Shown: positions 1 to 10,269 of the stretch, one piece after another
Position numbering within the stretch: the first letter of the stretch is position 1
Layout: every line of letters begins with the position of its first letter
Assembly (NCBI RefSeq): GCF_001494595.1
Contig: NZ_LN929907.1
Coordinates: forward strand, 1,741,468-1,805,467
DNA: 64,000 nt
Source: Mycobacterium sp. M26
GTDB taxonomy: Bacteria; Actinomycetota; Actinomycetes; Mycobacteriales; Mycobacteriaceae
Reading direction: 5' to 3'
Program-made: the position numbers and the translations under genes
The notes under the pieces: generated by a model
What the model saw: the letters and a program-made list of their open reading frames with translations, nothing else
Database searches by the model: none
Told to the model about the DNA's origin: nothing

Positions 1-45
1 CTGAAAACCGAGATCACCGCGACAGGCGGTGCCGACTATGCCTGA
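1..45 (+). CDS. sigD: RNA polymerase sigma factor SigD, last 14 residues only
   Basis: Only the 3' end is in the window. The frame ending at the TGA at 43-45 reads LKTEITATGGADYA and is open back to base 1. The assignment rests on the gene downstream being the anti-sigma-D factor, because sigD directly precedes it in mycobacteria; the fragment is too short to identify by itself. The stop lies just inside the start of rsdA, so the two would be translationally coupled, as expected for a sigma/anti-sigma pair. Confidence 0.6.
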   Translation: MKTEITATGGADYA

Positions 46-1372
46 TTTCGGACGCAACTCCCGCAACGACGACCCGTCGCTGGACGCCATCGTGCGCAGC
101 GACCAGTTCATCGAGGCCCTGGCCACCGGCCGTCCGGTGGCCCCCCAGGACCAGGGCGATGCCATGCTGGCGTCGCTGCTCGGGGAATGGCGCGACGAGA
201 TGCGCTGGCCCCCGGCCACCGGTCTGATCACCGAACGCGATGCAGTCACCGCGCTGAACGCCGGCATCGTCGAGAAGCGCAACCAGCGCGCCTCCGGTCC
301 GGCACGCAGCCGACGCGGCCTGAGCATCGTCGGCGCCGCGGCGGCCGGCGTGCTGGCTGTCGGCGGCTTCGGTGCTGTCGTCTACGGCGCCGGACCTGGC
401 GATGCGCTCTATGGGCTGCACACGATGTTGTTCGGCGAGCCCACGAATGTCCGCGAGGACCAGGTCGCCCTCGCCTCCGCCGCCGAACAGCTCAAACAGG
501 TTCAGCAGCTGGTTGAGCAGGGCGACTGGCCAGCGGCCCAAGCCAAGTTGGTCGAGGTCAACAACCAGGTGGCCGGAGTCGCAGACGCGCCGCAGAAGCA
601 GCAGGTGCTCGAGCAGTGGAACGAGTTGGCCGCCAAGGTCGTGGAGAAGAACCCGGAGGCGACGGTCCCGCCGGGCATCACCTTCACCGTGCCGCCGTCG
701 GCCACCGAGCTGGTGCCCGCGGTCGTGACGCCGTCCGACGGCCCGGAAGTACCGCCGACCAGCGTGCCGACCCTGCCGCCGATCACGATCTCGACCACCC
801 CGGGAGAGTCCAGCGCGGTCGGTGGTCCGGGACCGTCGGACACCCCGACGTCGAGCACTGAAACCACCTCGCCGGCCTCGCCGTCGTCGACGACGACCGC
901 ACCGACGACGACGGTGCCGCCCACGACCGCCACATCGGCCGCGCCGACCACGTCCTCGGCGCCGACCACCTCGTCAGCGCCGTCGACGACCACCGCCGCC
1001 CCGACCACGACGGCCGGTACCACGCCGACGACCACGACTGCGGTGACCACGACGGCGGCGCCCGCCGCGACCACCACGACGACCAGTGCGGCCGCGGCCG
1101 CGCAGTCACCGGCTGCGGCGACCACTACATCGGTGCTGGTAGAGCAGTCGGCGACCACGGCAGCACCGACGGCGGTAGCTCCGACCACGGTCGCACCCGC
1201 CATCACCGCACCGCCGGCCGCGTCGATTCCGAGTGCCGTCGCGACGGTGCCGTCCACGGCGGTTCAGGCGCCCAAGACCCAGCCGCAAATCGTGATTACC
1301 ACCACTGTGGTGCCGATGCCGGTGTTGCCCCAGCTCGGGGGGAGTGGAGCCAGCCAGAGCGGCGCCGGCTGA
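38..1372 (+). CDS. rsdA: Anti-sigma-D factor RsdA
   Basis: Membrane-anchored anti-sigma factor that holds SigD inactive at the inner membrane until released by proteolysis (family knowledge). The cytosolic N-terminal part (about residues 1-90) carries the typical opening PDFGRNSRNDDPSLDAI and the region GEWRDEMRWPP. A single membrane segment follows at about 95-115, then a long exported tail. That tail, from about residue 210 to the end, is almost entirely Thr, Pro, Ala, Ser and Val. The protein is 444 residues, against about 300 that I recall for the M. tuberculosis protein, and the excess is in the tail. ATG 38 was chosen because AGGCGG lies 8 nt upstream; GTG 29 in the same frame is the alternative. 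It overlaps the sigD stop. Confidence 0.88.
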   Translation: MPDFGRNSRNDDPSLDAIVRSDQFIEALATGRPVAPQDQGDAMLASLLGEWRDEMRWPPATGLITERDAVTALNAGIVEKRNQRASGPARSRRGLSIVGAAAAGVLAVGGFGAVVYGAGPGDALYGLHTMLFGEPTNVREDQVALASAAEQLKQVQQLVEQGDWPAAQAKLVEVNNQVAGVADAPQKQQVLEQWNELAAKVVEKNPEATVPPGITFTVPPSATELVPAVVTPSDGPEVPPTSVPTLPPITISTTPGESSAVGGPGPSDTPTSSTETTSPASPSSTTTAPTTTVPPTTATSAAPTTSSAPTTSSAPSTTTAAPTTTAGTTPTTTTAVTTTAAPAATTTTTSAAAAAQSPAAATTTSVLVEQSATTAAPTAVAPTTVAPAITAPPAASIPSAVATVPSTAVQAPKTQPQIVITTTVVPMPVLPQLGGSGASQSGAG

Positions 1373-1389
1373 TCACGCCTGAGGTGACG

Positions 1390-1794
1390 TCAGCGGAAGC
1401 CGTCGTAGTCCGAGGTTGCCTCGTTCAGTGAGGCGTCGGCGTAGCCGCGGCAGTAATCCCACGTGGCGTAGGCGTCGGGCTCGGGATCATAGGCCGGCTC
1501 GTGCGGTCGCACCGTGCCGTCGACGAGAAGCTGAAGTAGGTTGGCGCGCAACATATCCCAGTCGTGGTAGTGGTCCTGCTGGCATTCGTCGCAGCACACC
1601 ACCAGCCCGCGGATGCCCTTATGGGCGAGCAGGGCCTCATAGACCGCAAGGTCGGCGAGATCGGCTTCCACCGCGGCGCGCTCCTGGGGGTCCAGAGGCT
1701 GGCCGGGCTCCAGTGCATCGAGCGCCGCAGAGGGATCGCACGGGTCGTCGGCGAACGGATCTGGCGGCAGGCCTGGTGGAAGGTGGTCGCGCAC
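1390..1794 (-). CDS. DUF5319 family conserved protein (Rv3412-like)
   Basis: A 134-residue acidic protein of unknown function found beside guaB2 in mycobacteria. It opens MRDHLPPGLPPDPFADDP and has a paired-cysteine motif, CCDECQQDHYHDWDMLR, in the middle that could bind a metal. That reading is inference from the Cys/His spacing only. It is convergent with rsdA and divergent from guaB2. Length and position match the M. tuberculosis gene as I remember it. No signal peptide or membrane segment is visible, so it is probably cytosolic. Confidence 0.8.
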   Translation of the reverse strand: MRDHLPPGLPPDPFADDPCDPSAALDALEPGQPLDPQERAAVEADLADLAVYEALLAHKGIRGLVVCCDECQQDHYHDWDMLRANLLQLLVDGTVRPHEPAYDPEPDAYATWDYCRGYADASLNEATSDYDGFR

Positions 1795-1807
1795 GCCTCC
1801 ACACTAG

Positions 1808-3472
<1,665 letters not shown>

Positions 3473-3483
3473 GGGTCCACCGG

Positions 3484-4716
3484 ATGCGTGACATGGTTGA
3501 AATCGGCATGGGCAGAACAGCCCGCCGTACCTACGAACTCGACGACATCAACATCGTCCCGTCCCGTCGCACCCGTTCCTCGCAGGATGTCTCGACGGCC
3601 TGGCAGTTGGATGCCTACCGCTTCGAGATCCCCGTCGTGGCGCACCCGACCGACGCGCTGGTCTCGCCGGAGTTCGCCATCGAACTGGGCCGTCTCGGCG
3701 GTCTGGGGGTGATCAACGGCGAGGGCCTGATCGGCAGGCACGCCGACGTCGAGGCCAAGGTCGCCCAGGTGATCGAGGCGGCCGCCAAGGAGCCTGAGCC
3801 GTCGACCTCGATCCGGCTGCTGCAGCAGTTGCACGCCGCACCGCTGGACCCCGACCTGCTCGGCGCTGCCGTGGCGCGAATCCGCGAGGCCGGGGTGACC
3901 ACCGCCGTGCGGGTCAGCCCGCAGAACGCCCAGCTGCTGACCCCGACGCTGGTGGCGGCCGGGATCGACCTGCTGGTCATCCAGGGCACGATCATCTCCG
4001 CCGAGCGGGTGGCCAACGACGGGGAGCCGCTGAACCTCAAGACGTTCATCTCCGAACTCGACATTCCGGTGGTCGCCGGCGGTGTGCTGGACCATCGCAC
4101 CGCACTGCACCTGATGCGCACCGGCGCGGCGGGGGTGATCGTGGGCTACGGCTCGACCTCCGGGGTGACGACCAGCGACGAGGTGCTCGGCATCAGCGTG
4201 CCGATGGCCACCGCGATCGCCGACGCCGCCGCCGCGCGCCGCGAGTACCTCGACGAGACCGGCGGGCGCTACGTTCACGTCCTGGCCGACGGCGACATCC
4301 ACACCTCTGGTGACCTGGCCAAGGCCATCGCCTGCGGCGCTGACGCGGTGGTACTCGGCACCCCCTACGTTCACGTCCTGGCCGACGGCGACATCCACAC
4401 CTCTGGTGACCTGGCCAAGGCCATCGCCTGCGGCGCTGACGCGGTGGTACTCGGCACCCCGCTGTCCGCGTCGGCCGAGGCGCTCGGTGACGGCTGGTTC
4501 TGGCCCTCGGCCGCCGCGCACCCGTCGCTGCCGCGCGGCGCGCTGCTGCAGGTGGCGGTCGGGGAGCGGCCGTCGCTGGATCGGGTGCTCAACGGACCGT
4601 CCGACGATCCGTTCGGCTCGCTGAACCTGGTCGGCGGCTTGCGCCGGTCGATGGCCAAGGCCGGGTACTGCGACCTCAAGGAGTTCCAGAAGGTCGGTCT
4701 GACCGTCGGCAGCTGA
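3484..4716 (+). CDS. guaB3: GuaB3, IMPDH/GMP-reductase family protein with an internal 32-residue duplication
   Basis: CBS-less member of the IMPDH/GMP reductase family that sits downstream of guaB2 in mycobacteria; its substrate is less certain than that of GuaB2. The barrel begins MGRTARRTYELDDINIVPSR and the protein ends DLKEFQKVGLTVG. It is 410 residues, against about 375 that I recall for relatives. The excess is a perfect tandem duplication: residues 263-294 (YVHVLADGD ... VVLGTP) are repeated as 295-326, encoded by identical 96-bp DNA. The unit is a core barrel segment holding the DGDI phosphate loop, so the longer protein may not fold normally. Start ATG 3484 has AGGGG 8 nt upstream; ATG 3493 is an alternative. 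Confidence 0.93.
   Translation: MRDMVEIGMGRTARRTYELDDINIVPSRRTRSSQDVSTAWQLDAYRFEIPVVAHPTDALVSPEFAIELGRLGGLGVINGEGLIGRHADVEAKVAQVIEAAAKEPEPSTSIRLLQQLHAAPLDPDLLGAAVARIREAGVTTAVRVSPQNAQLLTPTLVAAGIDLLVIQGTIISAERVANDGEPLNLKTFISELDIPVVAGGVLDHRTALHLMRTGAAGVIVGYGSTSGVTTSDEVLGISVPMATAIADAAAARREYLDETGGRYVHVLADGDIHTSGDLAKAIACGADAVVLGTPYVHVLADGDIHTSGDLAKAIACGADAVVLGTPLSASAEALGDGWFWPSAAAHPSLPRGALLQVAVGERPSLDRVLNGPSDDPFGSLNLVGGLRRSMAKAGYCDLKEFQKVGLTVGS
4270..4461 (+). repeat. 96-bp perfect tandem duplication inside guaB3
   Basis: Copy 1 is 4270-4365 and copy 2 is 4366-4461; the only difference is the last base (C against G), which is simply the next codon. It is exactly 32 codons, so the frame is kept. 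The absence of even silent differences means the duplication is very recent, or is an assembly error. Confidence 0.95.
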
Positions 4717-4757
4717 GTTCTGACGGCCGGGTGAACTTAGGGTCGCCTACCTAGTGG

Positions 4758-4771
4758 TTACTGGCCAGTAA
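4758..4771. promoter_or_regulatory. 14-bp palindrome in the choD promoter
   Basis: TTACTGGCCAGTAA is a perfect palindrome lying just upstream of a -10-like CATACT that is 7 nt before the choD ATG. A dimeric repressor, for example of the TetR family, is a reasonable guess, but no regulator gene is adjacent. Confidence 0.5.
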
Positions 4772-4787
4772 GTTCATACTGGTCGGC

Positions 4788-6524
4788 ATGGAACCGGATT
4801 TCGACGTCCTCATCATCGGTTCGGGTTTCGGCGGCAGCGTCAGCGCGCTGCGCCTGACCGAAAAGGGCTACAAGGTCGGCGTTCTGGAGGCCGGCCGCCG
4901 CTTCGCCGACCACGAGTTCGCCAAGACCTCCTGGCGGCTGCGGGAGTTCCTGTGGGCGCCGAGACTGGGCTGCTACGGCATCCAGCGAATCCATTTGCTG
5001 CGCAACGTGATGATCCTGGCCGGCGCCGGGGTGGGCGGCGGCTCGCTGAACTACGCCAACACCCTCTACGTTCCGCCGGACCCGTTCTTCAACGACCCGC
5101 AGTGGAAGAACATCACTGACTGGCGCGGCGAACTCATGCCGCACTACGACCAGGCCCAGCGCATGCTCGGCGTGGTCAAGAACCCCACGTTCACCGACGC
5201 CGACCGCATCATGAAGGAAGTGGCCGACGAGATGGGCGTCGGCGACACCTTTACCCCCACGCCGGTTGGAGTGTTCTTCGGGCCGGGCGGCGAGAAGACG
5301 CCGGGCAAGACGGTGCCGGACCCCTACTTCGGCGGTGTCGGCCCGGCCCGCACCGGCTGCATCGAATGCGGCGAGTGCATGACCGGATGCCGGCACGGCG
5401 CCAAGAACACCCTGGTCAAGAACTACCTCGGGCTGGCGGAAAAGGCTGGGGCACAAGTCTTTCCGATGACCACGGTCACCGGGTTCCAGCAGCGGCCCGA
5501 CGGCAGCTGGGAGATCCACACCGTGCGCACCGGCCGGTGGGCCCGCAAGAGCGCTCGCACATTCACCGCCGGACAGCTGATCCTGGCGGCCGGCACCTGG
5601 GGCACCCAGAACCTGCTGTTCAAGATGCGCGACACGGGCAAGCTGCCGAAGCTCTCCGACAAGCTCGGTGTGCTGACCCGCACCAACTCGGAGTCCATCG
5701 TCGGCGCCGGGCGGCTGGAGGCCCGCCCCGACCTGGACCTCACCCACGGGGTGGCCATCACCTCGTCGATCCATCCCAGCCCGGACACCCACGTCGAGCC
5801 GTGCCGCTACGGCAAGGGCTCCAACGCCATGGGCCTGCTGCAGACCCTAATGACCGACGGACCCGGCCCACAGGGCAGCGACGTCCCGCGCTGGAAGCAG
5901 CTGTTCCTCAACGCCGGGGAGGACCCGCGCGGCATGCTGCGGATGCTCTCACCGCGACGCTGGAGCGAGCGCACCATGATCTCGCTGGTGATGCAGCACC
6001 TCGACAACTCGATCACCACCTACACCAAGCGTGGGGTGCTCGGCCTGCGCCGGATCACCAGCAAGCAGGGCCACGGCGAGCCGAACCCGACCTGGATCCC
6101 GGTCGGCAACGAAGTCACCCGGCGCATCGCCAAGAAGATCGACGGCGTGGCCGGCGGCACCTGGGGCGAGCTGTTCAACATCCCGCTCACCGCGCACTTC
6201 CTCGGCGGTGCGGCGATCGGCGACACCGCCGAGCACGGTGTGATCGACCCCTATCAGCGGGTGTACGGCTACCCGACGCTGCACGTCATGGACGGCGCGG
6301 CCATCTCGGCCAACCTCGGCGTCAACCCGTCACTGTCCATCACCGCTCAGGCCGAGCGCGCCACCTCGCTGTGGCCCAACCGCGGCGAGGATGATCAGCG
6401 GCCGGGGCAGGGGCAGGCCTACCGGCGGCTGGAGCCGATCGCACCGAAGAACCCGGTGGTCCCGGTCGACGCGCCCGGCGGACTGCGTCACCTGCCGATC
6501 ACACCGGTCAATTCGGCGGGCTGA
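4788..6524 (+). CDS. choD: ChoD, GMC-type cholesterol-oxidase-like flavoenzyme
   Basis: FAD-dependent oxidoreductase of the GMC/cholesterol oxidase family, 578 residues, the size I remember for Rv3409c. The dinucleotide-binding motif is at the start (DVLIIGSGFGGSVSALRL), followed by GAGVGGGSLNYANTLYVPP at about 83-101 and the C-terminal substrate/FAD region HVMDGAAISANLGVNPSLSI. It also contains four clustered cysteines (CIECGECMTGC), a feature of this subfamily. Cholesterol as the true substrate is doubtful in mycobacteria, where sterol ring oxidation is mainly by a hydroxysteroid dehydrogenase; a sterol or other alcohol is the safer claim. It overlaps the convergent esterase gene by 17 bp. 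Confidence 0.88.
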   Translation: MEPDFDVLIIGSGFGGSVSALRLTEKGYKVGVLEAGRRFADHEFAKTSWRLREFLWAPRLGCYGIQRIHLLRNVMILAGAGVGGGSLNYANTLYVPPDPFFNDPQWKNITDWRGELMPHYDQAQRMLGVVKNPTFTDADRIMKEVADEMGVGDTFTPTPVGVFFGPGGEKTPGKTVPDPYFGGVGPARTGCIECGECMTGCRHGAKNTLVKNYLGLAEKAGAQVFPMTTVTGFQQRPDGSWEIHTVRTGRWARKSARTFTAGQLILAAGTWGTQNLLFKMRDTGKLPKLSDKLGVLTRTNSESIVGAGRLEARPDLDLTHGVAITSSIHPSPDTHVEPCRYGKGSNAMGLLQTLMTDGPGPQGSDVPRWKQLFLNAGEDPRGMLRMLSPRRWSERTMISLVMQHLDNSITTYTKRGVLGLRRITSKQGHGEPNPTWIPVGNEVTRRIAKKIDGVAGGTWGELFNIPLTAHFLGGAAIGDTAEHGVIDPYQRVYGYPTLHVMDGAAISANLGVNPSLSITAQAERATSLWPNRGEDDQRPGQGQAYRRLEPIAPKNPVVPVDAPGGLRHLPITPVNSAG

Positions 6525-7503
6525 GGTACCGGCGCAGGTGGTCGACCACCCCGCGCCGGAAGTCCTGCATCGACGGATGTTTGGCGGCCAGCCCGTCGGC
6601 GCCGTGGTACATCCCGGCGACCGTGACGAGCGTGCATTCGACCCCAGCGGCCTGTAGCCGCCCGGCGTAGTCGACCGACTCGTCGTAGAACAGGTCGAGA
6701 TCACCGACGCCGACCCATGCCGGGGCCAGGCCGGACAGGTTATCCCGACGTGCGGGTGCGGCGTAGTCCGGAGCGTCGGATTCCCTTGGCGGACGGCCCA
6801 GATAGGCCGTCCAGGCGAACTGGTTGGAGGCCGGGGTCCACAGGAAGCGGCCCCGCCCGTAATGGTCGTCGCGCAGCGCGGTGCGGTCGTCGATCATCGG
6901 GTAGACCAGCACCTGGGCGCGAAGATGGACTCCCTCGTCGTGGGCGCGCTGGGCCACGGCGGCCGACAGTCCGCCACCGGCGCTGGATCCGCTGACGGCA
7001 ATGCGGTCCGGATCGATGCCGAGTTCATCGGCATTGTCGCGCATCCAGTGCAGTGTTGCCATGCAGTCATCGAGGGCGGCAGGGAACGGATGTTCCGGCG
7101 CCAGCCGGTAGTCCGGTGAGACGACGACGGCGTCGACGTCGCGGGCCAGCCGCCCGCTGCCCATCGCCTCACTCTCCGGCGAGCCGATGATCATGCCGCC
7201 GCCGTGGATGTAGAGGATCCCCGGCCGGCGCTCGACGGGGGTGTCGGGGGTGAACACCAAAGCGGGCACCCGCCCGTCGATACGCCGCTGCGTCACGGTG
7301 ACACCCGGCCCTGGCTTGGTGCTGAACCCGTAAAGCCGTCGGGACCACGGCAGCGCGCGGGCGCTGACGTCCATCGTCAACAGCAGCAGCAGCGGATTGC
7401 GAAAGCCCGGGGGGACCGCGGCCAGCGCCTCGCGGGTCACCCAGTAGCGCCGCCCTGCCAGCGCCGCGACGCCGACAGTGAGGCCAGCCAGCACCTTCTT
7501 CAT
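6508..7503 (-). CDS. Alpha/beta-hydrolase esterase of the hormone-sensitive-lipase (Lip) family
   Basis: Carboxylesterase of the HSL family, 331 residues. The oxyanion-hole motif HGGG is in ILYIHGGGMIIG, the nucleophile is in GSSAGG (about residue 165), and the later segments GVGDLDLFYDES and MYHGADG supply the acid and the His. A hydrophobic stretch at the extreme N terminus (VLAGLTVGVAALAG) suggests a membrane anchor or signal. The natural substrate is unknown; short- to medium-chain esters are typical. The ATG at 7503 is preceded by TAGCCT with 6 nt spacing, so the message is probably leaderless. It is divergent from guaA. Confidence 0.85.
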   Translation of the reverse strand: MKKVLAGLTVGVAALAGRRYWVTREALAAVPPGFRNPLLLLLTMDVSARALPWSRRLYGFSTKPGPGVTVTQRRIDGRVPALVFTPDTPVERRPGILYIHGGGMIIGSPESEAMGSGRLARDVDAVVVSPDYRLAPEHPFPAALDDCMATLHWMRDNADELGIDPDRIAVSGSSAGGGLSAAVAQRAHDEGVHLRAQVLVYPMIDDRTALRDDHYGRGRFLWTPASNQFAWTAYLGRPPRESDAPDYAAPARRDNLSGLAPAWVGVGDLDLFYDESVDYAGRLQAAGVECTLVTVAGMYHGADGLAAKHPSMQDFRRGVVDHLRRYLSPPN

Positions 7504-7524
7504 GGCCGAAGGCTACCTTCGGCC
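7504..7524. promoter_or_regulatory. Palindrome covering the esterase promoter, in the esterase-guaA divergent region
   Basis: A perfect inverted repeat GGCCGAAGG-N3-CCTTCGGCC ends one base before the esterase start codon. On the minus strand its centre contains TAGCCT (7510-7515), which fits a -10 element 6 nt from the ATG. A protein bound here would block transcription, so it is a good operator candidate. Confidence 0.55.
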
Positions 7525-7554
7525 GACCGGGCGGCTGGTCCGGACCGTCGCCAC

Positions 7555-7560
7555 TAGACT
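7555..7560 (+). promoter_or_regulatory. Leaderless -10 element of guaA
   Basis: TAGACT followed by 6 nt and then the GTG at 7567, with no Shine-Dalgarno sequence. This supports both transcription and translation starting at the GTG. Confidence 0.6.
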
Positions 7561-7566
7561 GGGGCA

Positions 7567-9135
7567 GTGACAGCTGAATCCCCTCGTCCTGTCCTGGTGG
7601 TCGACTTCGGTGCCCAGTACGCCCAGTTGATCGCCCGCCGCGTCCGCGAGGCCCGGGTGTTCTCCGAGGTCATTCCGCACACCGCGACGATCGAGGAGAT
7701 CAAGGCCAGGGACCCGCAGGCGATCGTGCTGTCCGGTGGGCCGGCCAGTGTGTACGCCGAGGGCGCGCCGCAGCTCGACCCGGCTCTGTTCGACCTCGAC
7801 GTGCCGGTGTTCGGCATCTGCTACGGCTTCCAGGCGATGGCTCAGGCGCTCGGCGGCACCGTGGCGCACACCGGCACCAGTGAGTACGGCCGCACCGAGA
7901 TGGAAGTCCTTGGTGGCGAGCTGCATTCGGGCCTGCCCGGGAAGCAGCCGGTGTGGATGAGCCACGGCGATGCGGTGACGTCGGCCCCGGAGGGTTTCGA
8001 GGTCGTCGCCCTGAGCTCCGGTGCGCCGGTGGCCGCCTTCGAGGATCGGTCGCGCCGGTTGGCCGGTGTGCAGTACCACCCCGAGGTCATGCACACCCCG
8101 CACGGCCAGCAGGTGCTCAGCCGGTTCCTGCACGACTTCGCCGGCATCGGCGCGGTCTGGACGCCGGCCAACATCGCCGAGACGCTCATCGAGCAGGTGC
8201 GCGACCAGATCGGTGACGGCAAGGCGATCTGCGGGCTGTCCGGTGGGGTGGACTCCGCGGTGGCCGCCGCACTGGTGCAGCGGGCGATCGGCGACCGCTT
8301 GACCTGTGTGTTCGTCGACCATGGCCTGCTGCGGGCCGGCGAGCGCGCCCAGGTGCAGCGCGACTTCGTCGCGGCCACCGGCGCCCGGTTGGTCACGGTG
8401 GACGCCGAAGAGCGCTTCCTGGAAGCACTTTCGGGTGTGCACGATCCCGAAGGCAAGCGCAAGATCATCGGCCGCGAGTTCATCCGCGCCTTCGAGGGCG
8501 CGGTGCGCGACCTGCTGGCCGAGGGTGACTCCGACGGCCACCCGGTGGACTTCCTGGTGCAGGGCACGCTGTACCCCGACGTCGTCGAATCCGGTGGCGG
8601 CGCGGGCACCGCGAACATCAAGAGCCACCACAATGTCGGTGGTCTGCCCGCCGACCTCAAGTTCAAGCTCGTCGAACCGCTGCGGCTGCTGTTCAAGGAC
8701 GAGGTCCGCGCAGTCGGCCGTGAGCTCGGGTTGCCGGAGGATATTGTTGCGCGCCAACCGTTCCCGGGCCCGGGGCTGGGTATCCGGATCGTCGGTGAGG
8801 TGACGGCGGGCCGGCTCGACACGCTGCGCCGGGCGGATCTGATCGCCCGTGAGGAGCTGACCTCGGCGGGCCTGGACGGGCAGATCTGGCAGTGCCCGGT
8901 GGTGCTGCTGGCCGATGTCCGGTCGGTCGGCGTGCAGGGCGACGGGCGTACCTACGGTCACCCGATCGTGCTGCGGCCGGTGTCCAGTGAGGACGCGATG
9001 ACCGCGGACTGGACCCGGGTGCCTTATGAGGTTCTCGAGCGGATCTCCACCCGCATCACCAACGAGGTGCCCGAGGTGAACCGGGTGGTGCTCGACGTCA
9101 CGAGCAAGCCACCCGGCACCATCGAGTGGGAGTAG
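7567..9135 (+). CDS. guaA: GMP synthase (glutamine-hydrolysing)
   Basis: Converts XMP, ATP and glutamine to GMP, completing the pathway begun by guaB2. The 522-residue protein has an N-terminal class I glutamine amidotransferase with catalytic Cys in [12 protein letters not shown] and His/Glu in GVQYHPEV, then an ATP-pyrophosphatase domain with the P-loop [12 protein letters not shown] at about 222-233. The C-terminal dimerisation/XMP-binding domain ends [11 protein letters not shown]. Translation starts at a GTG immediately downstream of a leaderless-type -10. A long hairpin follows the stop codon. Confidence 0.97.
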   Translation: MTAESPRPVLVVDFGAQYAQLIARRVREARVFSEVIPHTATIEEIKARDPQAIVLSGGPASVYAEGAPQLDPALFDLDVPVFGICYGFQAMAQALGGTVAHTGTSEYGRTEMEVLGGELHSGLPGKQPVWMSHGDAVTSAPEGFEVVALSSGAPVAAFEDRSRRLAGVQYHPEVMHTPHGQQVLSRFLHDFAGIGAVWTPANIAETLIEQVRDQIGDGKAICGLSGGVDSAVAAALVQRAIGDRLTCVFVDHGLLRAGERAQVQRDFVAATGARLVTVDAEERFLEALSGVHDPEGKRKIIGREFIRAFEGAVRDLLAEGDSDGHPVDFLVQGTLYPDVVESGGGAGTANIKSHHNVGGLPADLKFKLVEPLRLLFKDEVRAVGRELGLPEDIVARQPFPGPGLGIRIVGEVTAGRLDTLRRADLIAREELTSAGLDGQIWQCPVVLLADVRSVGVQGDGRTYGHPIVLRPVSSEDAMTADWTRVPYEVLERISTRITNEVPEVNRVVLDVTSKPPGTIEWE

Positions 9136-9143
9136 CGGTCACA

Positions 9144-9200
9144 TTGAGATGCACTGAGAGCGATCCGGCGCCGAATTCGCCGCTCTCAGTGCGGTCTCAA
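9144..9200. terminator. Long hairpin between guaA and the class I aldolase
   Basis: Arms GCACTGAGAGCG (9151-9162) and CGCTCTCAGTGC (9181-9192) pair perfectly, extended outward by TTGAGA/TCTCAA, with further GGCG/CGCC pairing inside the loop. It lies between two convergent genes, so it can terminate in both directions. There is no U tract, as is usual in mycobacteria. Confidence 0.7.
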
Positions 9201-9206
9201 CTCCAA

Positions 9207-10091
9207 TTAAGTCCTTGAGGCAGCGTCGATTTCAGCGATCGCCGCATCGAGGGTCTTGTCGAATTCGTCATCGCTCTGCTGGGCGGTCAGACCTTCGGTG
9301 AGCGCGCGCGAGAAGCTGGCGATCACACCGTGGTTGCGGGAGAGCCGTTCGCAGGCCTCGGCGCGGGTGTAGCCACCGGAGAGCGCGAGCACCCGCATCA
9401 CGTTCGGATGGTCGACCAGATCGCGGTAGAGGTCGTCGGTGTCGGGCAGCGTGAGCTTGAGCATCACCTGCTGGCCGTCGCCCAGGCCACCGAGGCGATC
9501 GATGATGGCGGCTTTGAGCTGGTCCTCAGCGGCGGCCTTCTGTGCGCTGTGGATGTCGACCTCGGGTTCGATGATCGGCACCAGGCCGGCGGCCAGGATC
9601 TGACCGGCGACCTCGAACTGCTGGTCGACGACGGCGTCGAGTCCGGCGCCGGGAAGCTTGATGACCGAGCGCATCTTGGTCCCGAAGATGCCCTTGTCCA
9701 CGGCCCGGGCCAGCAGATCGTCCAGGCCGCCAATGGGTTTCATCACCTGAGCACCGTTCTCTTCGGCGGACAGGCCCTTGTCGACCTTCAGGATCGGCAC
9801 GATCTTCTTGACGTTCCACAGGTAGTCGGCGGTGGGACGGCCCTCGATATCGCGGTCCATGGTCATCTCGAACAGGATCGCGGCCAGGATGCGGTCACCG
9901 TCGAAGCTGGGGCTGGTGATGATCCGGGTCCGCATCTGGTGCACGAGGTCGAACATCTCCTCGTCTCCGGAGTACGCGTCCTCGGCGATGCCGTAGAGCT
10001 TGAGCGCCTTGGGAGTGCTGCCGCCGCTCTGGTCCAGCGCGGCGACGAAGCCCGTCCCGCGTGCGATCTTGTCGGCCTGTTCGGTGTTCAT
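9207..10091 (-). CDS. Class I fructose-bisphosphate aldolase
   Basis: Schiff-base aldolase of glycolysis and gluconeogenesis, cleaving fructose 1,6-bisphosphate into two triose phosphates. The 294-residue protein shows the family signatures GFVAALDQSGGSTPKALK near the N terminus and VPIIEPEVDI in the middle, with lysines in VPILKVDKGL and MLKLTLP as candidates for the active-site residues. Mycobacteria normally also have an unrelated class II zinc aldolase, so this is probably a second, metal-independent route. It is transcribed away from the imuA' promoter; the divergent region 10092-10269 holds an inverted repeat (CGAACGTCGA / TCGACGTTCG) and the LexA box. Confidence 0.9.
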   Translation of the reverse strand: MNTEQADKIARGTGFVAALDQSGGSTPKALKLYGIAEDAYSGDEEMFDLVHQMRTRIITSPSFDGDRILAAILFEMTMDRDIEGRPTADYLWNVKKIVPILKVDKGLSAEENGAQVMKPIGGLDDLLARAVDKGIFGTKMRSVIKLPGAGLDAVVDQQFEVAGQILAAGLVPIIEPEVDIHSAQKAAAEDQLKAAIIDRLGGLGDGQQVMLKLTLPDTDDLYRDLVDHPNVMRVLALSGGYTRAEACERLSRNHGVIASFSRALTEGLTAQQSDDEFDKTLDAAIAEIDAASRT

Positions 10092-10107
10092 CCTTCAATC
10101 CTGCGCG

Positions 10108-10164
10108 CGAACGTCGAGTTGTTGGCGCGAATCAGTCGATGTGACGACATCAAGTCGACGTTCG
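10108..10164. promoter_or_regulatory. Inverted repeat upstream of the aldolase gene
   Basis: CGAACGTCGA (10108-10117) and TCGACGTTCG (10155-10164) are exact complements separated by 37 bases. They sit 17-73 bp upstream of the aldolase start, where a regulator or an mRNA fold could act. This is an observation only. Confidence 0.3.
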
Positions 10165-10218
10165 TGAAGGGCTGAAGATCGCTTGACGCTGTCGGTGGGT
10201 GGGTGTTTACTCACAGTA

Positions 10219-10234
10219 TCGAACATACTTTCGA
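10219..10234. promoter_or_regulatory. LexA (SOS) box of imuA'-imuB
   Basis: TCGAACATACTTTCGA matches the mycobacterial/Bacillus-type SOS consensus TCGAAC-N4-GTTCGA at all but one position. It lies 36 bp upstream of the imuA' ATG, where LexA would block the promoter until DNA damage. Confidence 0.85.
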
Positions 10235-10269
10235 ACATAGTGGATCTCGATCGCAGCTGGAGGTGGGCG

